From contig JAPFBE010000003.1 of NCBI GenBank assembly GCA_034336665.1, positions 38,414,360-38,478,359 on the forward strand: a stretch of DNA of 64,000 nucleotides, written 5' to 3'. Shown piece after piece: positions 13,097 through 27,490 of the stretch. The position numbers and the translations under genes are program-made. Origin of the DNA: Luscinia megarhynchos (Eukaryota > Chordata > Aves > Passeriformes > Turdidae). The notes under the pieces were generated by a model. That model searched no databases, was not told the DNA's origin, and worked only from the letters and a program-made list of their open reading frames with translations. Numbering within the stretch: position 1 is the stretch's first letter; each line of letters begins with the position of its first letter.

Positions 13097-16000
13097 GAGA
13101 GAACAAAAAGACAAAGTATTCAGTCCACAAGGCAGGAAGTTTAAATTGACATAAAACAAGATGAGAACTGCAAAGCTGAATTGTCATGAAGAGGAAAACT
13201 TCATCCTTGAGAAAGAGATTTTGCACAAGTGAAAGCAAGAGTGTTTCATAAGACAGGAGGATTACACAATAAAGTTAACAAAAGATAAAGGCTGAGAACT
13301 GAAAGACTTTATTGAATTCAGTTACAACACAGCTCTCAAAAAGTGCTTTATGTGCACATATCACAGCAAATGCCATCATCCAGAACAAGTACAGATTTCA
13401 CATGAAAGGATGGAGGAAGAGCTTCAGAAGGCTCTATGTCCCAGAGGAACTCTGCCCAGGGGGACACATTTGCTTCCAGTTCCGCAGCAGACAACCAGTT
13501 ACGCAGATCCCTTCCATACCTCCATCCTCCCATCACCTCAGCACTATGTAATGTAAGTCCATGTTCCCCAGTACTGGCTACTAGTCAGTGACAATTTCTA
13601 TCAGCAGAATAAAATAAGACTAATGAGATCCTGAAGAAAATCCAGAATGGAGACTATTGTAAAGGACTGGAACAGACTCTACAGCAACAAAGCCACAATT
13701 TCAAAACAAGATGTCTTCTGTGCAGAACCCATCATTCCACTGGGCATATTAAACAGGGTTAGGTAAAGAGGCTAGTTAGAGTCCACCTCAGAAATGCAAT
13801 CACAGTTGCACAGTTATGGGAATACATTCATTAAAGTCCAGCTAACAGTACAAAGAATTTGCCACAGGCCAAAAAATGTAAATTTAAAAATAACAAAACT
13901 CAGAAAATTTGCATCAATTTCTTTTTTATTTCGTCCACATTAACATATTTTGGCTGAATATTACTGCAAGTTCCTTTGCTCAGTGTTTATTTTTTTTATC
14001 TGCCTTGAAATGGAAACTGTCTTCACTTCAACAAACACATGCAGAAATAAAAATGCTGAAAGGTTGAGAACCTGGCTTCAGAAACAAACTTGATCTTTCC
14101 TTTGCCAGTTGCTAGAAAAATTGATTGCAAGGCAAAATTCAAAAACACTTAAACTTTTGTACTATTTACACATATGCACACACTCATACATGTGTGTGTA
14201 TATATAAGCCTTATGTAATTATACATTGCAAGGACATCAATTATCTCAATCTGAAATGTGCCAATTTTCCCATTGTTTACACACAGTGAAGAAACTCTGA
14301 GATCACTTTTTCAAAACACTGAATCTAAAACTGATGATTTGCTTACATACCTCAGCTAAAGGCACATCAGGAATCTGCCCTAAAGCCTTTGCCTTTCAGT
14401 CCTCCTGCCCAACACTCACGACAAGACCATGTAACCAAAACTGCATGTTCTCACCTGCTCCAACACACACTGTTAGAACCAACTCAAATAAAAGAACAAG
14501 GTAAAACTAGAAAGATCCCATTTCAAAGGTTTTATTGCATGACCTCCATCTTGGATGAAATAACTGCTTTTGTGCTTGCTGTGCCACAAAAACTATTTTC
14601 TTCCTGTATCTTCAATAAATATCTAACTCCAAATAGTGAACAAAGGTCAATAAGTTGAAACAGTTAAGAACTGATCAAGAGTCACACTCGCTTCATTACT
14701 GCCAACATGAAAAGATATTTATCCATTTGAACTACTTACATGAATGTGGAAAGCAAAAAACCAATTATGACTGTAGCATCCAATGTAGGATTTCTGGGAG
14801 ATAATAGAAGCTACCATGAACATACCAAAATTGGGTTTTGGTGTCTGGAAATAAACACACAACCCTACCACAGAATGTCCTAAGCATTCTCTGAACTCCA
14901 GTCCCATTTCCCTTGCCGTCTGCTTTTGCTCTGCTGCTATGCTCAGCTGAATTCTAAACAGTTCTGAAGTCAAAATTACATTACTATATTTGGAAATATA
15001 GAAATGTTCCAGATAGGAATACCTTTGTTTCCCATCAAGTGTTATTTCCCTTCAGGGGAATTATTTCCTCAGGATTTCAGTGGGGTGTCTTGAGGAATAA
15101 GTTAACATTCACCATCAATAAAGATATAACAACACAACCCTTCACATTCACCATCCAGAGTGATTTGAAGAGTAACAAAGCTACCTCTGGAGCAGTTGTC
15201 CAAGTGCTTCCTCGAAAAAGAGTGAAATGAGTATGTAGTAAAGGTCCCACAACTTCCAATATACAAAGTTAAACCATTGCTCTTCCCTGTTCTCATCACT
15301 GCAGACTCCTGGCTTACACAGAAATTTCATCTCCACAATAAAATGTGCAACTGGTAGCTCCCAAATCTCTGTTTAACCTGGGATATACTACTGCATTATC
15401 ACTAAATTATCACCTGAATTACATAAGGCAAATGCAAAACAGGAAGAATGATTATAAAATTAAGTCACAACTAAAGGAGTGGAAGCAGTGCTGTTCATAT
15501 TATTTAAAACTAGACTGCACTACCAAATAGCAGAACCCTAGTCGGAAGGAAGACAAGAAAAAAAGTATTTCTCTCTCATTTCCCTGATGTTATGATTGCT
15601 TAAATCAATATTATCCCAGTATCCCCCAAGCTGAGTCAAAAAGGTTCATGCAATTACTTTACATAACCAGCTTCAAATTAAATTACATAAAAGGTCATTT
15701 TTCCCATAACAGTCTCATTTGCATTTTGTCCTAGAAATGTGTTTCCTACTATCAATTACAGGGAAAAAGCAAAACAAAACAAACAAGCCCTGGTTATGTA
15801 CCCCAATGAGTTACTTAATACTTGAAGAGTGACTGTTTTCTGATTGGGAAGAATAAAAATTAAAAGCATAATGGGCAAGATAAAAAGTTCAATGCATAAT
15901 TCAGATCAACACAGATGTAGGCAATGTTTTTAACATTCCTAGGTTGTGTTCTAGCTCAAGTTTTTCCCAGCAAATTTTGAAGTTAGCCATTACAGATGGC

Positions 16001-16218
16001 ACATATACCAAGTAGGCTGAGGCAGAAAACAAAGTTGAAGGTTATAAATATTAGATTCCAATGCAAAGAAAATGAATGGGACTAGCAGCAAGCATCTTCC
16101 ATGTTCTAATAGTGACAGACAGGGGAAGCTGTGTTCCCCCTCCTAATAGCAAAAGCCTCTAGATTTAAATTTAAATGTCATATCTGCAGTCCCAATTCAC
16201 CTAAAAAGCAGTTTCACT

Positions 16219-16660
16219 CAGAATCATGCAATGACTGAGTCTGAAGGGACCTTGAAAGTTAGTTTATTCAGCATGTCCCCCTCCCCACCAAGCAATCTCA
16301 AACTCAAATTCAGAATAGATTGTTCAGAGGTTTGTGCAGTGACACCTTTAAAATCCCCAATTCATGACCCCTGACTCTTGCTGTGCAGCTGTGCAACTCA
16401 TTGAAGAGCCTGGCTTCACATGCTTGGGAACCCTCCTGAGGTCCTAGAAGGCTGTCCTTAGGTCCACCCTAAGCTTTCTTGCTTCCAGGCAAAACAAGAC
16501 AGGCTCTCCCTGCTTCTCCCTACAGGTTGTCTGTTCCAACCCCAGCACCATCCTCGTGGCTCTTCACTAGACTTACTCATGTTTATTGCCATCTTTCTTA
16601 CATGCACGAGGGCGTTAAAACTGGACAGTATCCCAGACATGGTTTAATAAGTGTTAAGCA
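16219..16660 (-). repeat. Old CR1 LINE fragment, inverted
   Basis: Read on the minus strand this is a degraded CR1 3' region. On the plus strand it opens GAATCATGCAATGACTGAG and CTGAAGGGACCTTGAAAG, the reverse complement of a CR1 terminus. Further on it has ATCCTCGTGGCTCTTCACT and ACTGGACAGTATCCCAGAC, which match the reverse complement of the CR1 coding tail. It is clearly older than the other copies and probably belongs to a different subfamily. Confidence 0.75.
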
Positions 16661-18349
16661 GAGTAATCATTATGTCCAACCTACATATTATGGTAAACAC
16701 AACATATCTAAAAGCCTGCACCTCATACACAGTCTCTGGAGCCAATACACCATTTCAGAAGAGAAGTGCTTCCTCTTTATTCCTTTCTGTATTGGAAATA
16801 AAAAGGATTGCCCATCAGAATTTCTGTTCTTCCTCTCCATTCAAATAAGGTAAACATGCTAGAAGAGGTACAGTAAGTCATTCCTTTTCTTTTCTTTTTT
16901 TTTTTTTCCATCATATATTTTGGGATGGCTTCTGTGATAATCTCCTGGAAAATGTCCCATCTTCCACTAGCACAGGATGTGTCTCCCAAAGAGAGTGGCT
17001 GATTTCAGACATCCTTTAATAGCCAGAAAGAACAGAACATGAAGAAAAAGAAAATCTCAATTTTAAAAAGAAAACTAGGAAAATATAAACTGTGAAACAG
17101 ACTGAACCACAATGACTAACCCCATAAACAGGGTACTAACCTAAAGATCCTTGAATTTGTCTTTTGTCCAAGACTCCTCTTGGATCTTTGTGAAAATAAA
17201 GATGCACTTTCTGTCCCATAAAATAGGGGTAATACATAGTAAATTTCCTTTTCATCAGGCAGACTAGAAAGTACAGAGGCTTCCCAGGTTGTTTGGAAGC
17301 TGTAGAAGAACAGCACATCAGACTCCTGCATGCTTGGCAGACCTTTTTATTCTGCAAGCTAAGGGCTTGGAGGCCACCCTAAGACAGGTGCACTTGTGCC
17401 ACCTGACCAAATCAGTGTTCCTGCACCCACCCTTAGAACCACACACCTCCCAAAATACACATGGGTGCTCAGAGCAGCAACCCACCCCAGCTCACCTACT
17501 GCCAGCCAGCATTCCAGCCAGACATCCCTCACATGGACAAAAAAAGGGCATGACAGCAGCTGCTTTCCCACACTAATCATACTCTGCACAAGGTTACTTT
17601 CAGCATAGCTAGTATTTTTAAAAAAACTTGCAATAAACAAACTACTTTTGGTAGTGAATGTTTACTTAAAGATGGGAAGAAAGAGTTAAACTCTAATAAT
17701 GAAAATTACTAAACATGACCATTCTACATGTAATTTGAAGAGAGCATCACATAGGTTAATGGAAGATTAGCCAAAATACATCTAATAATTCATTTTTTCT
17801 TAACTTAAAGGTCTCCTATAAAGGATTATAATGGAACTCAAAAATGCAACTGTAAAACAAAGCATCTCTTATTTTACTCTTAAGACTCAATATTTATACT
17901 TGAAGAAAAATGCACATACAAAATGGGCCAGTACTTCATGCAGTCACCAGAGAGAACACAGCTGAGATTCATTACTTATCTACTTAGTTGTAGATCACTA
18001 CAACTGTACTGGCAATTGTGCAGGTTACAAAAGAAACACAATGCATTGTGTTTGAGCATTAATATTACAGACATCTCTATTGAAATGTTTCTCTTTCTTT
18101 TTTCCAAATTTAAAACACTTCCAGTATGGATTCCTACTGTTAACAATTGCACATATTTTTACATATTTGCAGATCTATGTTGGCTATACATGGCTCTAAT
18201 TTTTCAGATTGCCACAGTGTTTTTTCACAGCTATTAATCTTCTATAAGCAACAGTAAGATATATGAAGCTACTCAACTCCTAGCAAAGTTTACCCTGGAT
18301 ATTTATATTAAAAAGTTAGTTTAAGTGATTAAATAAATTACATATAAAT

Positions 18350-18790
18350 TAATTTTTGTCTTTGATTCACTTGCTGAGCTTTTATCTGTCATCTGCCCAC
18401 CATCCTTGCTTGCCTGCAACACTTCCCATTTGAGTCCTTGGATTTGTAGAAATATTTTTCAATGGGTACTTTAAAAACTTCTCAAATTCACGTAATCCAT
18501 TTTTTTAAAGCATGAAGGATTTGATCCAGTGCAAACTGTATCATTAAAAGGGCTCTCAGTTTCTTTGGTGAGCTTTTAATCAGTATTCACGAGCAACTAT
18601 TCTTGAACTGAAGTACAATGCCATAATATGTTTCTTTATTTATAATTAAGAAAGCTAATGCGTGCTTGTGTTTGATATGTGGAAGGAGATGAGCAAGATT
18701 TTTCATACAGCAGGAACAAAACCTAGGAATTTCACATGTGCCAATCATTCATTTCTATTATGAAGCACCACAGCATCTGTTCTTGTGTCT
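18350..18790. promoter_or_regulatory. Candidate intronic conserved block
   Basis: This stretch has balanced composition and no simple repeats. It contains CTTTGATTCA near 18360 (a TCF/LEF-like core), CTTTTAATCAG near 18574, and TTTATTTATAATTAAG near 18638. It carries no frame or repeat that explains it. The regulatory label is inferred from appearance only. Confidence 0.2.
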
Positions 18791-20263
18791 TCTGGTGTCC
18801 AGAGAAAAAGCATAACTGTAAGAATCTGTTAATATAATACTGCTGTATGGTATATGTTTTTATTATTTCCAGTTATGTGCCAGGTGAGGCTGCCTTCTCA
18901 CAATATGGTATCAGGACTCTTAACATCTTGCCTCCTTGCCTTTTTCCTCCATTTCCCTCTCTGCATTCCCAGTCTCCCACTCACTCTTCACATTTACTGA
19001 AGTTCACCAGATTCCTTCACGAGCTAAATCAACCCAGGAACTTAGGAAAAAACTGCCCCAACAAAAGCAGCAACAGTGAAAAAATGCAGGTTTCATGGCA
19101 GTTTAGAGATCTAGATCTACTCAGGAAAATGACTAAATAGTCCCAGAAACAGAGAGACAAGACATGAGATTCTGTATTCAAGTGTCAGGGAAGGGAGAGA
19201 GACAAGCCACAGCAGCACAAAGCCTTCAAGAGCAAATGATCAGAGTACCCTGGAATCTCTGCTGGATGAAAACTAGCTGAGTTATCCAAAGATTAGCTAA
19301 GTACCCCCTAGCAAAAACAACAAAGGAACTTTTCAGCTTGAAGCATCCCAAGCCCACTGCCACTCAAGGTGGATAACACCTGTTCCTGTGGTCTCAGTCA
19401 GGAGCCAGGAACAAGCAGGATGCATTAATCCCACATGTAGGACTGTATCACACACAGAGATGTCAATTACATCATGATATCAAGTAGCTCTGGTGCAAAG
19501 AATAGTCATCCACACACTCGCACACTGAGTCCTGAGGTAAGAAAAATCTGTTCTGCTCCTTAATGAGACTAGAGTTTGGCAAGGTGCCAGTCATGTCCAG
19601 TGACTGCCAATCTGGCAGTGCTGCCTCCAAAGTGGGATAAGGATTCTGCCACATTGGATTAATGATGAACGGGGGAAAAAGAATCTCCACAGGATTCATA
19701 AAGGACCCATGAATGATGAACTATAAATACTGTCTTTTTTTTAATAAGAAATGTGTTCTTCCTGATGAATGCCAGCTGAGGTGAGAGACCTGTATGGAAG
19801 AACCAAGTCTCTGACCACACAGGTCAAGAAAGCATCTACAGCAGATTACCTAAGAGAGAAGACAACCTTTTAGAACCTGATCCTTGTGAAAGGAAACCAA
19901 TCTATTTGCCTTCTTACATTTTTCTAGCAACCATTGGTAAACATTTTTGAAATTGAGTAGTTGGAGATCCTGTAAAGAAATAACTGCATTTGTGTTTATG
20001 CTAACCTAGTGCATGAGTTAGCAATTTCAAAATTATGCCCATTACTGTATGTAATAAGTGTTAAGACCAGGGTACTGAAATACTCTGATAAAATGTCACA
20101 TGCTCCAGACAAAACTACTGAGAAAACAAAGGGTGCCAAAAGGCAATTCTAAAGATGTTACACCAACTTAATGAAGACACAACAGTGCAGAGTAAAAACT
20201 TATCCAACTATAATTGATAGTAAAAGTACTGTGTGTAATGAAGCATGATAGCATAGCAGAATT

Positions 20264-20309
20264 GAATTTATGTTTATTTTACTTATGAATTGATGTTTAT
20301 TTTACTTAT
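20264..20309. repeat. 23-bp tandem duplication
   Basis: Two nearly perfect copies of GAATT(T)ATGTTTATTTTACTTAT lie head to tail with a period of 23 bases. It is a local duplication about 260 bp downstream of exon H on the transcript. Confidence 0.8.
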
Positions 20310-20572
20310 TTCATATGACCTATAAGTGGTTTTTCATGACTTTGGGTGAATTTCATTTACTATTTTATCACTAGAAGTATGTATTTTGTCTTCTTGAAAA
20401 TAAAAAAGTTAACTATTTAAACTTTATGCATTATTTAAAAACTCTAATTCTGTGTATGCACAGATATATTTGAAGAAAAAGTAAAGGCTGGGGAGCACAT
20501 CAGTCTAAAAATATAAAGGAGCAATAATCAAAACACTGCTAAAGAAAAGAAATATTTCCAAATGAAACAAAC

Positions 20573-20683
20573 CTTTAAAACCATCAGGATAGACTTCAGG
20601 AAGGAATTTAGTGCTGATGTCTCCTCGAACAAAGCGCGGATGGATAATAACTTCCCGCAGTAAAGAAATATTGTGAGCCACAC
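20573..20683 (-). CDS. PCCA: PCCA exon H ([17 protein letters not shown])
   Basis: This 111-nt exon carries two bases of the split Gly codon, 36 codons, then one base of another Gly codon. It reads [36 protein letters not shown]. This is the end of the biotin-carboxylase C-terminal domain and is strongly PCCA-specific. The acceptor is TTTCAG and the donor is GTTTGT. Confidence 0.96.
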
Positions 20684-22129
20684 CTGAAAACAAAAAAAAC
20701 AAATCAACACAAAATCAGGTCATATTAATCACAAAGTACTGTAGGAAAGGACCTATAAAAATATGAATTTTATCTTTCTGGAATAAACATTCATTCACAA
20801 ATTAGACACTATGGTACTGATGTGATCAATGCAGATTTACCCGTTTTGTTTCATTCTGCGTCAAAAACCTTTTAAACATTCAGCTTAACTACAAAATAAA
20901 CACTTTAAATTTTCACCTCATCAAACCTAATTCAAGCACCTATGTTGAGTTAAGGACAGCAAGCTAACTAAGAGACTTTTGGTTCAGGTTCAGAAGATTT
21001 AGGCAAGACCAGAGCCATCTCCTTGAAATGACAAATTTGTCATGACAGTAAATATTAGCTCAATTCCACTGAACCCTGAATGGAAGATATGCACTATGTT
21101 ACACCCCAATCACAGCAATGAAATACAGTAAAAACTTTTACCACTTAACACATCATTTTGCAACATTTTTATCATTTGTAATGCATAAGAGACTCCTGTG
21201 TAACTTACAAAACAAAGAAATTTATTGCTTCCTCCACATGTATTTTTATCCAACCTTGCCTCGTCAATTCTTTTATTGAATCCCTGGTTCTCCTTTAGCA
21301 TCACTCTGTTAGGCATATAGCTCACAAAAATTATTTCCTTAATTTTAAAATTACTTATCACAGAAGCTTTAGAAACACCTTTATCCTTTAACTTCTCTGA
21401 ATATTATGCAACTTCATATTTTCTGCATTTCTTCATCTCTTTCTCATTCCACTTTGCAGCCATCTCAGGTCTCCTCCATCTCTGAAATTATTTTATTTGT
21501 AACTGAATAACTTCTGTGTAACTAAGTAAGTTATACAGAAATCCTAAACTGCACTTTGCCAGAAGTACTTACAGTTTAGCACTGGCCACTAAAAGTAATT
21601 TCACTGAAATATTAAATACAATTCTTTCGTCACTGTCAGAACAACAGGTAATACCAAATCACATTAACTTGGGCTTTAGCTGCACACCATTAAATATAAA
21701 ATGCTGAACACATCACAAAATAGTTTATGGCAAAAATTTTCCTGTTCATCCATATCTCTTGCAAAGCACAGAATTCTGTGCTTCACATATGTTTACCCAC
21801 AAGTTATTATGATTGTGATGATATGATCATAATTAGAGGTGACACAACTCAATTATTTAACTTTTTTTTGTAATAGCTCTAGTTTAAAATAATATTGAAA
21901 AATAATTCATTTCAAACTTGGGTATTTCAGCTGTAAATTAGGTTATTTGGATTTTTCCCCTTGTTGAGATCTCACCAAAGACACTAGCATTACAGGGCAT
22001 GCAATTTGCTGAGGCTACAGGAGATTCTTTTACACTCCTTTTTCTTTTGTGTTTTTCCAGTTTAGAAGCATGAACAACATCCTTGTTATTTTATATGCAG
22101 ACCAGTTCAAACACTTTCAAAGCTTTCTT

Positions 22130-22390
22130 TCCCTACTAGTCTGCTGCTGGTGTGAATTTTCAAGCTCTCTGTGTGGCCGCCACTGAAACCACTTTAAAAG
22201 CACCGAGTCAGACTCAGCCTCACCAAATCATGAAATCACAGCTTTAAAAACTTGTTCATGAGACATTAAATAGCACATGACACAAGCAGTTCAATGATGA
22301 CATGATAGAAATTTGTCCATTTGATTAAAAGAAGATCCCTGTTGCCTGTGACCTAAACAACCATTCACAGATCCTGATTTCATAATGAAA
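22130..22390. promoter_or_regulatory. Candidate intronic conserved block
   Basis: This stretch is less AT-rich than its surroundings and free of simple repeats. It contains GTGTGGCCGCCACTGAAACC at 22171-22190, which holds a CpG and runs into AAACCACTT, a RUNX-like core, as well as CATTTGATTAAAAG near 22318. There is no frame or repeat to account for it. Regulatory function is inferred. Confidence 0.22.
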
Positions 22391-25300
22391 TGAAAGTCAC
22401 ACTGCATCTCCACTAAACTGAAGAATTAAAAACCTCATGCTAAATGATCATAATCTGGAAACAAATAAGGTCTGTCTTTGATTGCTACAAATTCCCTCCC
22501 CAAAATTTCCAATCTGAATAGTAAGGTAAAATATTGCAGAGACTTCATCTACTACAGCACCAAGACAAGGAGGAGTTCTTCAATGCTGCCCAATTTAAAC
22601 ACGCTACAATGTGTAACCAGATCATCTCACATTTTTCTTTTCTAAACTGCTATAAGATCCCTGGTGAGGTGATGGCTGATGACAGATGACAGAGCTTGGT
22701 GTCTCAACTGACTGCCCCGAAAGACCTAAAATCAAAAAAATACTATGAGTATTTTTAATTATTTCTAACTCATGTGCATCTAAAAAATATGAGGCTTCTG
22801 CAATGTTTTAAGCTCCAAAATTCCTTTGATAAGTTCAATAGAGCAGACAAGCCTAAGTGTTTGGGAAGCAATATAAAATGCATTTTACATACACAAATTA
22901 AAATTTTAATAAACAAGTTTCTCTTTAAAGTACCAGGACATGCTATCTTTATCAGTCCCTGTGATCGTTATGTGAGCAATGACTGCATGGTTCATCTGCT
23001 TCTCAAGACTGAGTTGATACTTTTAGTGATGTACCAAATCATATGGCTTTAAAAAAAAAGTACCAGCGTAATCCTTCAGAAGTCTAGAAGTTTTAGATTT
23101 GCAATTTAGTGTGACCTCTGTCAAAGTTCATAAGGTCTCCATCTGTGTGTGAATAACTACTAGGCTACAGAAATATGGACCCCTAGAGCAGCTTGCTCCT
23201 GACTACCTGCTGCTTCCAAAACACTGGCCAGACATTAGCCTCACACTCTCACAGGATCAAACAGAGGCTAACAGGCAATGCTTATTTCATGCAAAGTTAG
23301 ACACTAAACTGAAGTATATTGTATTTATGTTGCAGTGGTTTTCAGAGAATTTTTCTTTTTCTTGAGCAGATCTGCAGACTGCCAGGAACAAAATCACATT
23401 TGTTAGCCTGACAAGCCATGACATTTTCAACAAACAAGCAAAATCCTAAACTATATAAATTTATTTCTCCTTCAGAAACCAAAATTTCACTTTAGCATCA
23501 TGATTTTTACATTGTTATAACTGATACAGAACTGCAGTTACAGTTATATTCTTCTTTCTTCTAAGTCAAAATATAATCAAATATAATAATCACTGTCACT
23601 GTTGTCCATTTTTTTCATTTTACTGGCTGTAGTTTTCATACAATATTACATCAGTAGAAGCTCAGTTCAAGATATGCTTCTTGGGTTTCAATTTTCACAC
23701 TATTTTCTAGAATATATTTATAAAAGAAAGCAGACTAGTATTTAAATAATGGAGAGCGAATAAATTTTTTTAAAACTACATATTCATATGCTTTATATAG
23801 AACACATATTCCTGGGGTTCCATTAATTTTCCAGTTAAATTGTCATTATTGCCTAATGAATACAGGAACACACTAAATAATCACACTGCTCACCACAGCT
23901 TATTAGCAATCCCCATTTGAAGAAATCCTCATTAAAAAAAATTAAATTATAATCAGAATAAATTACTCCCCATACTGCCTGTCTCTATCTTGCCTCCTTC
24001 CTTTCTTCATTCTCTGCCTTAAAAACTCTGTTAAGTACACCAGACTTTTCATTAACTTACATTCTGTAGCCTAACTCCTAACCTGTCCTCACAAGAAAAC
24101 CCAGACAACAATAAAATCAATTTTATAGAAAACACTTTTATAACAGGTTTATGAAGAGGCTATCACACCACATTTTTACTCACTAAAAATCAGAACACGG
24201 AATGCCAAGGCACAAAATCATAGGCAGTAGTTTTCACTATAAATATTTACTGACACTAAACATATTCAGTGTTGATTAGCCTTTTTACAGTATTAAGCTT
24301 CTGTCATCTTGATGCCTGCAAACACAAATCTGCATTTATCCATGTAAACTTAATTGGAGTCCTACATGCTCCTCTGTAGATAAGCAGCTGAATAGACTTA
24401 ACTTGCTGATAATTTCAAATAGTGCTAAGTGGAACAGAAAGAACTTTATTTGCATGCTCACTGACTGCAAAACCAACATGTGGAGTACAGGACTAGAGGT
24501 TCTCTTTTTAACAAGCCAGCAAAGCTAAACTATCACCCAACAATTTAAATGCTGAATAAGAATAAATGTGATGAAGCTTAGGAGGTATCTCAGTTATTTC
24601 TCTAAAGAAAATACAAAAAAATTAACTAAGCTCTGCACTGAGCATTATGAAACACTGATTTATGCTACTGTTCCTTAAAACAAGAACATTATCAGACTTG
24701 CACAGACTATGAAAACACCATTTTCAACACAAGAATTTCTCAAATCCATGATTACTACCCAGCAAGCCTCCAAGTTCATAATTCCAAAAGTTTTCATAGT
24801 ATTCCCTAAAACCCTCAACATTCAACTGTTTAACTGTCTTTCAAAGCTTGTGTTGTGCTACAACTTACTTCAGGGCTGGCTATCTGTATACAAAGTCCCA
24901 TTCCAAAAGCAAGAAAAAATGGGGGTTTTAGCTTTTAGTTTTAATACACAAACATCCATGCAAAATCAGTACACTACTGACCCTCTGAGTCATGAGGGGT
25001 CTGAGCTGAACATGTATTCCAATAAGTCTTTCAGATATTAAAGTCTGGAGCTCACTGAACTCACACACCACAAAAAAGGGAGAGAAGAAGGGAAGTAAAA
25101 GGAGATAATATATAGTAATATCATACTGTAAAATCGTAAGTTCAAACTCAAACTAAATATTGTAACTGCATGTGGTTCTGAAATTCTTAGTCAGAGGACC
25201 ATTATTTACAGTGTTAGCAAATGCATATGAATGCTTGAATCAGCAGAATAATCGAAAGCAGAAGCTAAGCAAGGAAAGTGAAAGAAAATAAATGGCCAGT

Positions 25301-26235
25301 CTACCATCATCCTCTCCTCAGATATCTTTTTACTCTAAAGATGGGGAATACAACACTAGGACAACTTCATATCCAGAGAAATAATAGCCCTTTTTTTCAC
25401 TGCCTTCTCAGCTGGACACATTACATTTCTTGTTTTTCACTGCCCCAGCTCTTTCTCCTTAATAAAAGGGAGAAAAAAAACCACACAAACAAAAAAAACG
25501 TATCTGGCAAAAAAAAAGGTTCCTTATTTTAATTTCCCCTTCTGCACTAATAACACTGCCTTCCTCTTTTACCTGATCAGCCAGTACTTCAATTGCTTTT
25601 CCCTGTCTACTCCACAGGTAATCTGTAAGTCTTCCTAAACTACATGGAAGTTGGCATTCCTACTCCCTCCATTGTGACCGGCTTAACAGAAGGACAGAAC
25701 AGGAGCAGCATCTGAGCTCCAAGCTGATGCTACTAAGCATTCTGAAATGGCCCCTTTCAGTGATTTTGAACTAAGTTTGTTTCCTTCCCTTCTGCAGTTT
25801 TGGTTTCCACATCAATACACTTGGGAATCTGCAAGGGAGGTGAACAAACACTCACAGAACTACCTGTCTGTTACCTCTGCTGTGCAAAAGTCATACGGCC
25901 TGTTGAAGCATTTTTTAAAAGCACAAAAAAAAAAAAAAAAACCAAACCAAAAGCTCAGTTCATTTAAGAACAGACACTATACAGTGCTTTTGCAGGGAAA
26001 TAGGCTTCTTACACACAAACGTTGTTTTGCTCACAATACCAGTGAGAGCATTCGCAGGGGATCAGAATACAGGAGAGTCTAACACACATATACTGCTATT
26101 GAGAAGTATCTTTCAAATTAAAACTAAATAATTCAGTAATTTATGATGTTGAGATCTAAATTAAAGTTTAGTGTGAAAAGCTTTGTACCTGAAATTAATT
26201 TATTTGAAATATATGATAAAATACTAAAGCTGAAG

Positions 26236-26330
26236 TTGGATGTTTTCCTTCTGCTCCAGGACAACCCTGCTTGAGCAGAAAGGTTGGACCATATGACCCA
26301 CTGTGATCCCTTCCAATCTTTGTGATTCTT
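26236..26330 (+). repeat. CR1 LINE 3' tail
   Basis: Only the last hundred bases of a CR1 copy are present: GAGCAGAAAGGTTGGACCAT, ATGACCCACTGTGATCCC and TTCCAATCTTTGTGATTCTT. The order is that of the CR1 3' untranslated end. Confidence 0.8.
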
Positions 26331-27490
26331 GGAAAGCCAAGGCCTTCTCACAACACTAAGTACAGCTCTCCTTTTCCCCCCCAATTAGTTGCTTACAGTT
26401 GCAAAAGCTCAAGACAACAGTTTCTGCTGCCACTATTCTGGCAAGTCTCCACTCAGTTAACTTCTACATTTCTCTTCCCCTCAAACATTCACCACCATTA
26501 TTTAACACTTTCCTGTTTTCTCTATGCTCTTTCACCTTATGCTGGAAGATTCCCCCAACATCAGCTGGTGGCTCCTTTATTTCTTCTTCATTTCTACTCC
26601 TCCTTGCTCTATCTGCTATTTACCCTTGTCCATAGAGGCTCTTTTTTCCACTCTTCTTCCTCCCAAATGGTCTAATACACTCCTCTCTCCACAAAGCAAG
26701 CAAGATCTCAACAGAGAAGGGTTGACTTTATACAAAGACTTAAACTTCAAGTTATTACTTTACTTTAGAATGCTCAGGGAAGATAAAAAGCAAACAGAGG
26801 TCAAAGGAAAGATTACAGGAATCTGCACTCAAGGATATGAACTATCTGTCCAATCAGACTCTCTAGTGAATTGATAATGTGCTCTACTTACTGCATAAAT
26901 GTAACCATTTCTTTTATTTAAATAGAAAAAAATAACTTTCATACACAAACTTTCCAAAACTTCATACTGGGATTTAAACACACCTTCAAACGACCAGATG
27001 TTCCAGCACCAGAAATGACAAAAACATATTAAAACTTTAGAAAAACCAAGAAGGAAAGCACACCACACCATGTTTACACACACTGAAAGGCATTCTTTCA
27101 ATATCCCATTTCTGTTGTTCAAATTAAACACCCCCAAAATAAACAAAACAAAAAGAACAAAAGTACCATAAGAGAGAAATGAACTACTAGCAATGGTGCA
27201 TGCTCAAAGAAAATTCATCATGCCTCACCCCAATGAGCAACAGTGCCTCTCTTCCTGACTGGAATTTTGAACTTTTCACTATTCACAAATTCTCCAGTAA
27301 CCACTGCACAAAACAAGAAGTGTCTCTTCTTGAGACAAATCAGGCTTGGACCTTTAACTTTAGTCACCCCTGAACTATACTGCAAGACGCAGAGATAAAA
27401 ATGTTTCCTAATTAGACTCTTTGTCATACCGGAGCCTCAGCTGAGATTCTGAATTCAGATCAGCTCTCAGTGGAGGAGCCAGCTCCTGTT

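Larger units (their letters stand above)
11845..20572 (-). other. PCCA: PCCA intron between exons H and I
   Basis: This 8.7-kb intron has no coding exon. It contains a CR1 copy at about 12625-13096, an older inverted CR1 copy at about 16219-16660, a G+C-richer stretch at 17300-17560 with nothing recognised in it, an enhancer-like block at 18350-18790 and a 23-bp tandem duplication at 20264-20309 is close to, and inside, its right end. Confidence 0.85.

Noticed and set aside
14160..14210. Palindromic ACACAC/GTGTGT stretch as a hairpin gene
   Set aside because: It is an ordinary impure CA/TG/TA simple repeat.
16479..16853. 124-codon plus-strand frame
   Set aside because: Its first part is the reverse complement of an old CR1 copy and the rest has no relatives.
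22650..22700. C/D-box snoRNA (TGATG..., CTGA-like motifs)
   Set aside because: The motifs are repeats of GATGAC/GATGGC with no C'/D' pair and no terminal stem.
26322..26874. Three overlapping plus-strand frames of 78-117 codons
   Set aside because: They arise from a pyrimidine-rich low-complexity stretch (Ser/Leu/Phe/Pro-rich in every frame), which lacks stops for compositional reasons.
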